Assembly: GCF_005954645.2 (NCBI RefSeq)
Contig: NZ_CP040695.2
Location: forward strand, 868,001 to 932,000
Direction: 5' to 3'
DNA: 64,000 bases
Source of the DNA: Nocardioides sp. S-1144
GTDB taxonomy: Bacteria; Actinomycetota; Actinomycetes; Propionibacteriales; Nocardioidaceae
The position numbers and the translations under genes were made by a program. A model generated the notes under the pieces. The model was given only the letters and a program-made list of their open reading frames with translations. It did not search any database and was not told the origin of the DNA. This document shows, piece after piece, positions 52,021 to 60,000 of the stretch; position 1 is the stretch's first letter; each line of letters starts with the position of its first letter.

Positions 52021-52949
52021 GCCCGCGCGAGCGGCCCCAGCAGCGGGTCGAGAAGGAGGAGCTCCACGTCGACGTCGACGGTCGGACGCTCAAGATCAGC
52101 AACCTGGCCAAGGTGCTCTACCCGCGCACCGGCACGACCAAGGGCGAGGTCCTCGACTACTACGCGCGGATCTCCCCGACGATGCTCCCGCACCTGCGCG
52201 ACCGCGCCGTGACCCGGATCCGGTGGCCGCACGGCGTCCAGGACGCGAGCTTCTTCGAGAAGAACGTCCCGCCCGGGACACCGTCGTGGGTGCGCACCGT
52301 CACCGTGCCGACCACCGGCTCGCGCGGCTCGAGCCGGCACGGCGACACCCTGGTGTTCCCGGTCGTCGACGACCTCGCCACGCTGACCTGGATGGCCAAC
52401 CTCGCAGCGCTCGAGCTGCACGTGCACCAGTGGCGGGTCGGGCGCAACGGCCGCCCCCGCAACGCCGACCGGGTCGTCGTCGACCTCGACCCCGGCGAGC
52501 CCGCCGGGCTGCACGAGTGCTGCCAGGTCGCGCTGCTCGCGCGCGACAAGCTGGCCGAGCGCGACCTCGTCGCCAAGCCCGTGCTCAGCGGCAGCAAGGG
52601 CCTGCACCTCTACGCCGACCTGCCCCGGCGCCTCCCGCCCGACGAGTCGACGGCGCTGGCCAGGGAGATCGCCGAGGAGCTCCAGGGCGAGCACCCGAAG
52701 CTCGTCACCGCGACGATGACCAAGGCCAAGCGGGGCGGCAAGGTGTTCTTCGACTGGTCGCAGAACGCCGGGTCGAAGACCACCGTCGCGCCGTACTCGC
52801 TGCGCGGGCGGGAACGTCCCTACGTCGCCGCACCGGTCGCGTGGGACGAGGTCGAGGAGGGCGCCGAGGACCCCCTCGGCCTGGAGCAGCTGCGCCACGA
52901 CGAGGTGCTCGACCGGGTCGCCGACCTCGGCGACCTCTTCGCCGGCTGA
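52017..52949 (+). CDS. ligD: LigD polymerase/primase domain protein
   Basis: AEP-type primase-polymerase that fills ends during end joining; 310 residues, about the length of the polymerase module of mycobacterial LigD. Hallmarks: VDGRTLKISNLAKVLYPRTG at the N-terminus, catalytic acidic pair in VVVDLDPGE, the triphosphate-binding block VLSGSKGLHLYADL and the third acidic residue in GKVFFDWSQNAGSKTTVAPY. It is separate from, but overlaps, the ligase gene (GTGA), so the two proteins should be made in equal amounts. Together with Ku this gives a compact end-joining locus. Confidence 0.95.
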   Translation: MSPRERPQQRVEKEELHVDVDGRTLKISNLAKVLYPRTGTTKGEVLDYYARISPTMLPHLRDRAVTRIRWPHGVQDASFFEKNVPPGTPSWVRTVTVPTTGSRGSSRHGDTLVFPVVDDLATLTWMANLAALELHVHQWRVGRNGRPRNADRVVVDLDPGEPAGLHECCQVALLARDKLAERDLVAKPVLSGSKGLHLYADLPRRLPPDESTALAREIAEELQGEHPKLVTATMTKAKRGGKVFFDWSQNAGSKTTVAPYSLRGRERPYVAAPVAWDEVEEGAEDPLGLEQLRHDEVLDRVADLGDLFAG

Positions 52950-53125
52950 CCCCGCCACGGCCTGTTACCGAACTTTGGGACCGGTGTGGGCTCGCGGTGG
53001 GCACGCCGTGGCTCCGGTCGGCCTAGCGTCGTAGACAGGTGAGGAGCAGCGCGTCGTGCAGGGCCGCGCGAGCCTCCGGAGTGGCCACATGTCGCACTTG
53101 GCTCCGGACACCGTGTCGCACCCCC

Positions 53126-53131
53126 TATGCT
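53126..53131 (+). promoter_or_regulatory. -10 element TATGCT for the two-component operon
   Basis: TATGCT lies 7 nt before ATG 53139 and decides this start over the ATG at 53127, which would fall inside the -10 box. Confidence 0.55.
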
Positions 53132-53138
53132 CCCCCCT

Positions 53139-53828
53139 ATGGGCCACAGAGTGCTCGTCGTCGAGGACGAGGAGGACATCGCGTTCCCCCTTGTCCGGAC
53201 GCTGGAGCGTGAGGGCTACGACGTCGGCTGGGTCGACAGTGGCCAGAAGGCCCTCGACGAGCTCTCCGGGCGCTCCGCCGACGTGGTGATCCTCGACCTC
53301 GGTCTGCCCGACATGGACGGCCTCGAGGTCTGCAAGGAGGCCCGCGCCGCCGGGTTCGAGGGCGCGATCATGATCGTCACCGCCCGCGCCGGAGAGCTCG
53401 ACCGCGTCGTCGGCCTCGACTACGGCGCCGACGACTACCTCGCCAAGCCGTTCGGCCTCGCCGAGCTGCAGGCCCGCGTCCGCGCGCTGCTGCGCCGCAC
53501 CGGCGCCGGCTCGGCCCACGACGAGCCCGACGACGGCCTGCGGATCGACGTCGACGCCCGGCGCGTGTACGCCGGCGACGTCGAGGTGCCGCTGACCGGC
53601 AAGGAGTTCGACGTGCTGTCGATCCTGGCCGCCAACAAGGACAAGGTCGTCTCCCGCGGCCGGCTGATGGCCGACGTCTGGGACGAGAACTGGTACGGCT
53701 CCACCAAGACCCTCGACGTGACGATCGGGCGGCTGCGGCAGAAGCTCGAGAGCGTCGGCGTGACCGAGCGGGTCGTCGCGGTGAGGGGCGTGGGCTTCCG
53801 CCTCGAGGCTCCCGCGCCCGATGCGTGA
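53139..53828 (+). CDS. OmpR-family response regulator
   Basis: Transcription regulator of a two-component system, 229 residues. The receiver domain starts GHRVLVVEDEEDIAFPLVRT and has the phospho-accepting D53 (VVILDLGLPDMDG), the Thr in MIVTARAG and the Lys in DDYLAKPFG. The C-terminal winged-helix DNA-binding domain contains VPLTGKEFDVLSILAANKDK and KTLDVTIGRLRQKLE. The start is set by TATGCT 7 nt upstream. Its last 8 bases overlap the histidine kinase gene. Since that kinase looks unable to bind ATP, this regulator may depend on another phosphate donor (inference). Confidence 0.93.
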   Translation: MGHRVLVVEDEEDIAFPLVRTLEREGYDVGWVDSGQKALDELSGRSADVVILDLGLPDMDGLEVCKEARAAGFEGAIMIVTARAGELDRVVGLDYGADDYLAKPFGLAELQARVRALLRRTGAGSAHDEPDDGLRIDVDARRVYAGDVEVPLTGKEFDVLSILAANKDKVVSRGRLMADVWDENWYGSTKTLDVTIGRLRQKLESVGVTERVVAVRGVGFRLEAPAPDA

Positions 53829-55026
53829 GCGACTCACCACCGCGTTCATCGCGATCACGCTCCTGCTGCTCGTCGGCGCGGGGCTGATCCGCAGCCACGC
53901 CAGCGACAGCGCGGTCCGCGCCCACGAGGCCGCGGACGTCGCCGCGACCGCCGAGGCGATGGGGGCGGTCATCTCCGACGCGGTCGCCGCCGGCGGCGTC
54001 CTGGACCGGGAGCTCCTCAGGCCGTTCCTCACCCCGCGCAGCCGGATCGTGATCAAGCGCGAGGACAGCACGCGTGTGGTGCTGACCGGCGCCGACTTCG
54101 ACCCCGGTGCCCCGGCCGACCAGCTCGCGTCCGCGGTGATCCTCGGCGACGGCGAGGAGGTCGAGCTGACCAACGTGCACGACCAGACGCTCGAGGGCGT
54201 GTGGGGCGACCGGTTCGAGGTGCTCGCCGTGTTCGGGCTGCTGGCGATCCTGGCCGGCGTCACGGGCTACCTCGTCGCGCGGTCGCTCTCCGCCCCGTTC
54301 CGGCAGCTCGCCGTGGCGGCCGCGGCGCTGGGGCGCGGCCGGTTCGACCTCGACCTCCCGCGTGGCGGCGTGCCCGAGGCGCGGGCGATCGCCCTCGCGC
54401 TCGCGAGCAGCGCCACCCAGATGCGCGAGCGGATGGAGCGCGAGCGCGAGTTCGGGCAGCACGCGTCCCACGTGCTGCGCACGCCGCTGACCAGCCTGCG
54501 GTTCCGGCTCGAGGAGATCATCGAGGACCCCACGCTGTCCGGCGAGGCCCGCGACGCCACGATCGGCTGCCTCCGGGCCGTGGGCCGGCTCGACCAGGTG
54601 GCCGGCGAGCTCGTCGAGCTCGGCGGCCGCGGCGTCCTATTGGCCGGGGCGGCGCTGCCGCTGCGCGACCTCGCCACCCAGGTGGCGCAGCGCTGGGCCG
54701 ACGTCCTCGACCTCGACCACCGCTCGCTCAGCGCCGCCGTCGAGGGCGACATCGAGCTGCGCTTCACCCCGGGCCCGGTCGAGCAGGTGCTGGACCTGCT
54801 GCTCGAGGACGTCCTCCAGCACGACACCGGTGCGGTCCGCCTGGTGTTCGAGGGTGCCGCCAGCCGCCTGCAGATCGACGTCAGCTGCGTCGACGCCAAC
54901 GGCACGCGCCGCGCCCCGGCCCGGGCGGCCGAGGAGCGGATCCAGGTCGTGCTCGACTCCCTGGGCGGGCGGCTCGAGCGACCCGCCGACGGCTCCGCGC
55001 TGCGCCTGCACCTGCCCCGTCGCTGA
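53821..55026 (+). CDS. Histidine kinase homologue with degenerate ATPase domain
   Basis: Sensor of the two-component pair, 401 residues. Two membrane helices (residues ~8-24 and ~137-160) frame an extracellular sensor region; a HAMP-like linker follows. The dimerisation helix keeps the phospho-acceptor: FGQHASHVLRTPLTSLRFRL (H217). The C-terminal ATPase region is eroded: the N-box reads VEQVLDLLLEDVLQHD without the conserved Asn pair, and the G1 (DxGxG), F and G2 (GxGxGL) boxes and ATP lid are absent, although the closing LGGRLERPADGSALRLHLPR is kept. It may act as a phosphatase, a pseudokinase or a partner for another kinase. Confidence 0.85.
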   Translation: MRERLTTAFIAITLLLLVGAGLIRSHASDSAVRAHEAADVAATAEAMGAVISDAVAAGGVLDRELLRPFLTPRSRIVIKREDSTRVVLTGADFDPGAPADQLASAVILGDGEEVELTNVHDQTLEGVWGDRFEVLAVFGLLAILAGVTGYLVARSLSAPFRQLAVAAAALGRGRFDLDLPRGGVPEARAIALALASSATQMRERMEREREFGQHASHVLRTPLTSLRFRLEEIIEDPTLSGEARDATIGCLRAVGRLDQVAGELVELGGRGVLLAGAALPLRDLATQVAQRWADVLDLDHRSLSAAVEGDIELRFTPGPVEQVLDLLLEDVLQHDTGAVRLVFEGAASRLQIDVSCVDANGTRRAPARAAEERIQVVLDSLGGRLERPADGSALRLHLPRR

Positions 55027-55040
55027 GCGGGGCCCGCCGC

Positions 55041-55793
55041 TCAGGCGACGGTGGTGACCAGGCCGGCCGCCGTCAGCACGGAGGCGAGCGCCGCGCGGGT
55101 CCGGGCGTCGAGGACGCCGTCGGGGCGCAGGCCGTGGTCGGCCTGGAAGCGCCGGACGGCGTGCCGGCTGCGCGGGCCGTCGACGCCGCTCGGCAGGCCG
55201 GGGTCGAAGCCGAGCGAGACCAGCGCGCGCTGCACGCCGACCAGGCTCCCGACGTCGATCGCCCAGGCCTCGCGCAGGTCGGTGGGGCCGAGCGGGCCGC
55301 CGACCGGCACGGGCGGCGCGTCGGGGTGCTGGAAGAAGGTCACCGCGATCGTCGTCTGGGTCATGCTCAGCTCGAGGTAGGACGAGTACAGGTCGATCCC
55401 GGTCGTGCGGCCCGCGACCAGCTCGCCCAGGGCCAGGTGGAGGTGCGGGCGGACGCCGTCGACGCACAGCACCGCGCCCAGCGGCTCGCCCTGGGCGACC
55501 CGCGCCCCGACCTGGAGGCGCGCGGGCACGTCGGTGAGGAAGGTGTGGAAGGCCGAGACCCGCCCGCTCGGGTCGGCGACGGTCAGCCGGACGCCCCTGG
55601 CGGTGTCGTCGACGCGCTCGGTGACGCGGCCCTCCAGCGTGGCGCGGACCGTGCTGCCGGGCGCGGCACCGAGACGCATCGCGGCGCTGTCGTGCCAGTC
55701 GAGGTGGGCGTGGGTGCCCGCACCGGGCCCGCCGAGACCGCCGGTGAAGGCCGGCCCGAGCGGGCCGGCGAGGGTGAGGTCGAACGCGGTCAC
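55041..55793 (-). CDS. M23-like protein with C-terminal peptidoglycan-binding domain
   Basis: A 250-residue protein. Residues ~1-150 resemble an M23/lysostaphin-type beta fold; possible zinc ligands are in THAHLDW (HxxxD) and VRPHLHLALGE (HxH). The block ATLEGRVTERVDDTARGVRL with the following GRVSAFHTFLTDV is like the M23 core strands. Residues ~178-245 form a peptidoglycan-binding-1 domain (LVSLGFDPGLPSGVDGPRSR, then AVRRFQADHGLRPDGVLDA). No signal peptide is visible, which is unusual for a wall enzyme. GTG start with gaggaggagg ribosome binding site. Convergent with the kinase gene. Confidence 0.72.
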   Translation of the reverse strand: MTAFDLTLAGPLGPAFTGGLGGPGAGTHAHLDWHDSAAMRLGAAPGSTVRATLEGRVTERVDDTARGVRLTVADPSGRVSAFHTFLTDVPARLQVGARVAQGEPLGAVLCVDGVRPHLHLALGELVAGRTTGIDLYSSYLELSMTQTTIAVTFFQHPDAPPVPVGGPLGPTDLREAWAIDVGSLVGVQRALVSLGFDPGLPSGVDGPRSRHAVRRFQADHGLRPDGVLDARTRAALASVLTAAGLVTTVA

Positions 55794-56111
55794 GGGTGCT
55801 CCTCCTCCTCGGCTGGGTGCCCGAGGACCTGGCGCCCCCCGGCACCCTCGACGGTAGGCGCGACACGGAGCCGTGCGTATGCCCCGAGCGGGCCTTGACC
55901 GGGTGCCGTCCGGGGGGTACGCGGCTAGTCAGTGCCCGCGCCGGCGCCTGGTCAGGCGGCGTCGTCCGATCCACAGCGGGTCCACCGTTCGGTGACGATC
56001 CGGCCGCCCCCTTCAGCGGGGTCCGGCGCCGGTCGACAAGGGAGGTAGCGGCACCCGCCGCTCCCCCCGACCCACGACGCGCACCCGCGACCCACGAGCC
56101 AGGACCGAGCG
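55794..56111. promoter_or_regulatory. 318-bp divergent intergenic region with one possible promoter
   Basis: Separates the M23-like gene (minus) from the transglycosylase-like gene (plus). TTGACC at 55895-55900 and TACGCG at 55918-55923, 17 bp apart, could be a promoter for the plus-strand gene, leaving a long leader of ~180 nt. I looked for the c-di-AMP (ydaO) riboswitch that often precedes such genes in actinobacteria and did not find its conserved blocks. Confidence 0.35.
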
Positions 56112-57143
56112 ATGACGAGCCACCGAGCGCCGACCCGACGGCGGTACGCCCTGCGCGACCTGCCGGTCGTGCCGGTGCGCCGGATCCTGTTCCTCGGCAC
56201 GTGCAGCCTGCTCACCGCCGCGGGCATCGCGACCGGGCTGGTGGCCTCGGCCACCGCCGGACCGGGTGAGTCCGCCGTCCGGGTCGACGTCGAGCCGGTG
56301 TCCCTGCCGGCGCGGGTCGCCCCGCCCCCACCCGAGCCCGCCCCCGTCGTCGGGGCCCTCGACCCGCCCGCCGTGCTGGACGAGCGGGACGTGCCGACCC
56401 CGGTCGTCGCGACCCCGGGCCGCGTCGGCGACCAGGACGTCGCCGAGGTGCCCTCAGCGGCGGTCGCGGCCTACCAGCGGGCCGCCACGGTGGTGGCCGA
56501 CCCCCGGGTCGGCTGCCAGGTCAGGTGGACGACGCTCGCCGCGGTCGCGCGGGTGGAGTCCGACCACGGCCGCCGCGGCGGGGGAGACCTCGACGAGGTG
56601 GGCCGCGCGACGCCGGCCGTGCACGGCGTCCCGCTCGACGGCGAGGACGGCCGCGACCGGCTCCGCGACACCGACCGCGGTCGGGTCGACGGCCTGCGCC
56701 GCTGGGACCGGACGTCCGGACCGGTCGGCCTCCTGCCCGCCGAGTGGGCGGTCTACGGCGTCGACGCCGACGACGACGGTCGCCGCGACGTCCAGGACGT
56801 CGACGACGCCGCGCTCGCGCTCGCCGTCCGGCTGTGCGGGACCGCGCTCGACCTCGACGAGCACGCGGAGCTGCAGGCGGCGCTGACCGCGCACCGGCCC
56901 TCCCGCGGCTACGTGCACCAGGTGCTCCGTGTGGCCCGGGCCTACGCCGCCGACGTCCGGGAGCAGGACGCGTCGCCGTCGGCCGAGCTGCCCGTCGTCG
57001 TGGCGCACGAGCCCGTCGTCGAGGAGGAGCCGGAGGAGCCGACGGAGGAGCCGACCGGGGAGCCCACGGAGGAGCCGACCGAGGAGCCGACCGAGGAGCC
57101 CGTGGGGTCGTGGGGCGACCGGCGGCCGGGTCCGCGACGATAG
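56112..57143 (+). CDS. Exported lytic-transglycosylase-like protein with EEPTEEPT tail
   Basis: A 343-residue envelope protein. An N-terminal membrane segment (RILFLGTCSLLTAAGIATGL) is followed by a Pro/Val-rich stretch. The domain at residues ~115-285 has VRWTTLAAVARVESDHGRRG (Glu as possible catalytic acid), then SGPVGLLPAEWAVYGVDADD and DDAALALAVRLCG, the order seen in MltB-like transglycosylases of actinobacteria (usually GPMQFLPSTW). The last ~45 residues are an acidic repeat of EEPTEEPT type, likely a disordered wall spacer. ATG has no strong ribosome binding site nearby. The next gene begins 4 bp after the stop. Confidence 0.75.
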   Translation: MTSHRAPTRRRYALRDLPVVPVRRILFLGTCSLLTAAGIATGLVASATAGPGESAVRVDVEPVSLPARVAPPPPEPAPVVGALDPPAVLDERDVPTPVVATPGRVGDQDVAEVPSAAVAAYQRAATVVADPRVGCQVRWTTLAAVARVESDHGRRGGGDLDEVGRATPAVHGVPLDGEDGRDRLRDTDRGRVDGLRRWDRTSGPVGLLPAEWAVYGVDADDDGRRDVQDVDDAALALAVRLCGTALDLDEHAELQAALTAHRPSRGYVHQVLRVARAYAADVREQDASPSAELPVVVAHEPVVEEEPEEPTEEPTGEPTEEPTEEPTEEPVGSWGDRRPGPRR

Positions 57144-57147
57144 CCCG

Positions 57148-57735
57148 GTGATCACGGTCGAGTGGTGCGAGCCGGTCGACGGCCCGGCGCTGCGCGACCT
57201 GCTGGACGCCGACGAGGTGGCCCGGGTGCAGCGGCTGGTCCGGCCCGAGGACCGGGCCCGCTTCGTGACCGGGCGCGCGCTGCTGCGGACGGCGGCGGCC
57301 GCGGTCGTCGGCGGCGAGCCGCGCGCGGTCGTCGTCCGGGTGCGGTGCGCGCGGTGCGGCGGCCCGCACGGCAAGCCGGCCGTCGACGGGCTCGAGGCCT
57401 CGATCGCGCACTCCGGTGACCGCGTGGTGCTGGCCTGGCGCGAGCGCGGGGCGGTCGGCGTCGACGTGGAGGAGCGGCGCCCGGGCCGGGTCCTGGCGAA
57501 CCTCGCCGACCAGGTGCACGCCCCGGGGGAGCGCAGCGACAACCTGCTGCTCACCTGGGCCCGCAAGGAGGCGGTGCTGAAGCTGCGCGGGGTCGGCCTG
57601 ACCGAGCCGATGACCGGCGTCCGGCTCGACGGCCCGGGGGTCCGGGTCACCGACCTCGACCTCGGCGCGGGCCACGTCGCCGCGGTGGCGGCGCACGACA
57701 CGGCGGCCGTGACGGTGCGACGATCACGGCCATGA
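57148..57735 (+). CDS. 4'-phosphopantetheinyl transferase
   Basis: Transfers phosphopantetheine from CoA to carrier-protein serines; 195 residues, Sfp-type half-length dimer-like organisation. Motifs: RARFVTGRALLRTAAAAVVG, HGKPAVDGLEASIAHSGD, the Mg-binding GVDVEERR and WARKEAVLKLRGVGL (WxxKEA). The region before carries RCARCGGPHGKP with two cysteines, as in several actinobacterial homologues. No polyketide or peptide synthetase lies in the window, so its carrier-protein partner is elsewhere. GTG start 4 bp after the transglycosylase-like gene; its stop overlaps the next ATG. Confidence 0.9.
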   Translation: MITVEWCEPVDGPALRDLLDADEVARVQRLVRPEDRARFVTGRALLRTAAAAVVGGEPRAVVVRVRCARCGGPHGKPAVDGLEASIAHSGDRVVLAWRERGAVGVDVEERRPGRVLANLADQVHAPGERSDNLLLTWARKEAVLKLRGVGLTEPMTGVRLDGPGVRVTDLDLGAGHVAAVAAHDTAAVTVRRSRP

Positions 57736-58241
57736 GCCGCGCGCCGTCCGTGACCGACCTCCGTGCCCTGCCCGCGTCGTACACGACCGAGGTCACCGCC
57801 GACCTCGTCGACGCCAACGGGCACCTCAACGTGCGGCACCACGTGGCGCTGCACGACGAGGCCGGCTGGGCGTTCTTCGCCGACCTCGGGTTCACCCCGG
57901 AGCGGATCGAGGAGGGGCGGCACAACTTCTTCGACCTCGAGCACCACGTGCGCTACCTGGCGGAGGCACGCCTGGGCGAGCGGCTCTCGGTGCGGCACCG
58001 GCTGGTCGCGCGCACCAGCAAGGCGCTGCACCTGGTCTCCTACCTGGTCAACGACTCGACCGACGCAGTCGCCAGCACCCTGGAGGTCGTCACGCTGATG
58101 GTCGACCTCGACACCCGTCGTCCGGTCGACCACACCGCCGAGGAGGCCGCCGTCCTCGACGCCCGCCTGGCCGCCGACCGGGCCCTCGGCTGGGACGCCG
58201 GGCTGAGCGGCGTCCTGGGACTGCGACCCGCCCGCCCCTGA
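57732..58241 (+). CDS. Hot-dog fold thioesterase family protein
   Basis: A 169-residue acyl-CoA thioesterase-like protein of the 4-hydroxybenzoyl-CoA thioesterase superfamily. The hot-dog helix region reads VTADLVDANGHLNVRHHVAL, with the D/N-x-x-GHLN motif that carries the active-site acid/His, and the strands HNFFDLEHHVRYLAEARLGE and RLVARTSKALHLVSYLV follow. The substrate is unknown. The ATG overlaps the phosphopantetheinyl transferase stop (ATGA); a thioesterase next to such a gene hints at carrier-protein or CoA thioester turnover (inference). Confidence 0.85.
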   Translation: MSRAPSVTDLRALPASYTTEVTADLVDANGHLNVRHHVALHDEAGWAFFADLGFTPERIEEGRHNFFDLEHHVRYLAEARLGERLSVRHRLVARTSKALHLVSYLVNDSTDAVASTLEVVTLMVDLDTRRPVDHTAEEAAVLDARLAADRALGWDAGLSGVLGLRPARP

Positions 58242-58277
58242 CGCAGCCGGACGAGTCGGGTCCTCCCGACCGGAGGA

Positions 58278-58490
58278 TCAGCGGCGGCGGAACCACCGGG
58301 GGCGCGAGCTCGCCCTGCCCCGGTGCGCGGCGACCAGGGCCGCCTTCTCGCGGTCGTGGGCGACGCCCAGGTCCCGGGCTGACTGGTCGTCACCCGAGTC
58401 GATGGCGGAGTTGATGGCACGGACGTAGGAGGTGTGCAGGGACTGGAGCTCCTCGGCGAGGACGATCTCGGTGGTGGTGGTCATGTCCAT
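58278..58490 (-). CDS. Small protein of unknown function
   Basis: A 70-residue protein (or 68 from the second ATG at 58484). Residues 1-45 look helical and acidic (TTTEIVLAEELQSLHTSYVR, then AINSAIDSGDDQSARDLGV); the tail is strongly basic (AAHRGRASSRPRWFRRR) and could touch the membrane or nucleic acid. No family recognised. It is convergent with the thioesterase gene. Coding support rests on codon periodicity and two in-phase ATGs; there is no strong ribosome binding site. Confidence 0.5.
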   Translation of the reverse strand: MDMTTTTEIVLAEELQSLHTSYVRAINSAIDSGDDQSARDLGVAHDREKAALVAAHRGRASSRPRWFRRR

Positions 58491-58506
58491 CTCAGCAACG
58501 ACGGCT

Positions 58507-58522
58507 CTTGGATCGTTCCAAG
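58507..58522. repeat. Short hairpin CTTGGATCGTTCCAAG
   Basis: A 6-bp stem with TCGT loop, 17 bp upstream of the small minus-strand gene and divergent from the pilus operon. It could be an operator or a leader hairpin. Confidence 0.4.
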
Positions 58523-58697
58523 AACGGCTCCGTTGTGACTCGACGAACACCGGGGCGGTGCTGCGTCGGCGTCCTCGTGGCGCTGGTTGAGGGCAGCGGG
58601 TGGGGTGGGTGGTGCTGGGGAGGTCTCGTGGTGCGCACTGCGCGGGGTCCTGTCCACAGGCCTGACATTGCCTCTGTTCGCGGAGGGTTTCGAGGCT

Positions 58698-58703
58698 TAC
58701 ATT
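58698..58703 (+). promoter_or_regulatory. -10 element TACATT, possible Tad operon promoter
   Basis: TACATT within the locally A/T-rich ggcttacattcgttcga fits TAnnnT and would give a ~35-nt leader before cpaF. No clear -35 at the right distance. Confidence 0.4.
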
Positions 58704-58744
58704 CGTTCGATCGCAGGCTTTCTCACTCGGGAGGGGGATGCCTG

Positions 58745-59998
58745 ATGTCGGTGCAGACCCCTGACGACCTCCGGTCGGTCGTCGAGCAGCTCGACCTGCA
58801 CGTGCGCGAGCTGGTGCGGCGCGAGGGCGTCGATCCGCAGCAGGACTCGGCGGTGGTGCGTCGGATCGCGGAGTCGGTGGTGCGCGCGCACGACGAGCGG
58901 AGCCTGACCGGACGGGTCGCGCCGGTCGGCGACGTCGGGGCGCTGGTCGGTGAGCTGGTGGCGCGGGTCTCGGGGTTCGGTGCGTTGCAGGTGTTCCTCG
59001 ACGACCCAACGGTCGAGGAGGTGTGGATCAACGACCCGTCGCGGGTCTTCGTGGCGCGCAACGGTCGGCACGAGCTGACCAACCTGGTGCTGACGCAGGC
59101 GCAGGTGACCGAGCTGGTGGAGCGGATGTTGAAGAGCAGCGGGCGGCGCCTCGACGTCTCGACGCCGTTCGTGGACGCGATGCTGCCGCAGGGGCACCGG
59201 CTGCACGTGGTCCTGGAGGGGATCAGCCGGGGGTTCAGCGCGGTCAACATCCGCAAGTTCGTGCTGCGGGCGGGCCAGCTCGACGACCTGGTCGAGCTGG
59301 GGAGCCTGAGCCAGCGGGCGGCGGCGTTCCTGGAGGCGAGCGTGCGGGCCGGCCTGAACATCCTGGTCGCCGGCGGCACCCAGGCCGGCAAGACCACGCT
59401 CCTGAACTGCCTGGCCGCCGCCGTGCCCGGCGGCGAGCGGGTGGTCTCGGCCGAGGAGGTCTTCGAGCTGCGCTTCCCACACCCCGACTGGGTGCCGCTG
59501 CAGACCCGGCAGTCCGGCCTGGAGGGGACCGGCGAGATCCGGTTGCGCCACCTGGTCAAGGAGGCGCTGCGGATGCGGCCGAGCCGGATCATCGTCGGCG
59601 AGGTGCGGGCCGAGGAGTGCCTCGACCTGCTGCTCGCGCTGAACGCCGGCCTGCCGGGCATGTGCACCCTGCACGCCAACAGCGCGCGGGAGGCGCTGGT
59701 GAAGATGTGCACGCTGCCCCTGCTGGCCGGGGAGAACATCTCGGCCCGCTTCGTCGTGCCGACCGTGGCCTCGTCGGTCGACCTCGTCGTCCACCTCGGC
59801 ATCGACCACCGCGGCGTGCGCCGGGTCAACGAGATCGTCGCCGTGCCCGGCCGGGTGGAGAACGACGTCATCGAGGCCGAGCCCCTCTTCGTGCGGCACG
59901 GGCAGGAGCTGCGCCGCACCCACGGCATGCCGTCGCGGCTCGAGCTCTACGAACGCGTCGGGATCGACGTTCACCGGCTCCTGAACGACGGGCGCTGA
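58745..59998 (+). CDS. cpaF: Tad pilus assembly ATPase CpaF
   Basis: Secretion-type ATPase that powers Flp/Tad pilus assembly; 417 residues. The N-terminal domain contains FLDDPTVEEVWINDPSRVFV; the ATPase domain has Walker A GGTQAGKTTLLN (K216), Asp box VSAEEVFELRFPHP and Walker B RIIVGEVRAEECLDLLLALN with the His box GMCTLHANSARE. It is of normal CpaF length. ATG 58745 has the strong ribosome binding site gggaggggg; an earlier ATG at 58738 is out of frame. It leads an operon with TadB, TadC, a pilin-like peptide and TadE/G-like proteins. Confidence 0.95.
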   Translation: MSVQTPDDLRSVVEQLDLHVRELVRREGVDPQQDSAVVRRIAESVVRAHDERSLTGRVAPVGDVGALVGELVARVSGFGALQVFLDDPTVEEVWINDPSRVFVARNGRHELTNLVLTQAQVTELVERMLKSSGRRLDVSTPFVDAMLPQGHRLHVVLEGISRGFSAVNIRKFVLRAGQLDDLVELGSLSQRAAAFLEASVRAGLNILVAGGTQAGKTTLLNCLAAAVPGGERVVSAEEVFELRFPHPDWVPLQTRQSGLEGTGEIRLRHLVKEALRMRPSRIIVGEVRAEECLDLLLALNAGLPGMCTLHANSAREALVKMCTLPLLAGENISARFVVPTVASSVDLVVHLGIDHRGVRRVNEIVAVPGRVENDVIEAEPLFVRHGQELRRTHGMPSRLELYERVGIDVHRLLNDGR

Positions 59999-60000
59999 AC

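Noticed and set aside
52950..53125. Small open frame before the response regulator (from GTG near 53041)
   Set aside because: No conserved features, no ribosome binding site; more likely an untranslated stretch or old promoter (gcctagcgtcgtag).
55794..56111. c-di-AMP (ydaO-type) riboswitch upstream of the transglycosylase-like gene
   Set aside because: Such genes often carry one in actinobacteria, but the conserved sequence blocks are not present in this leader.
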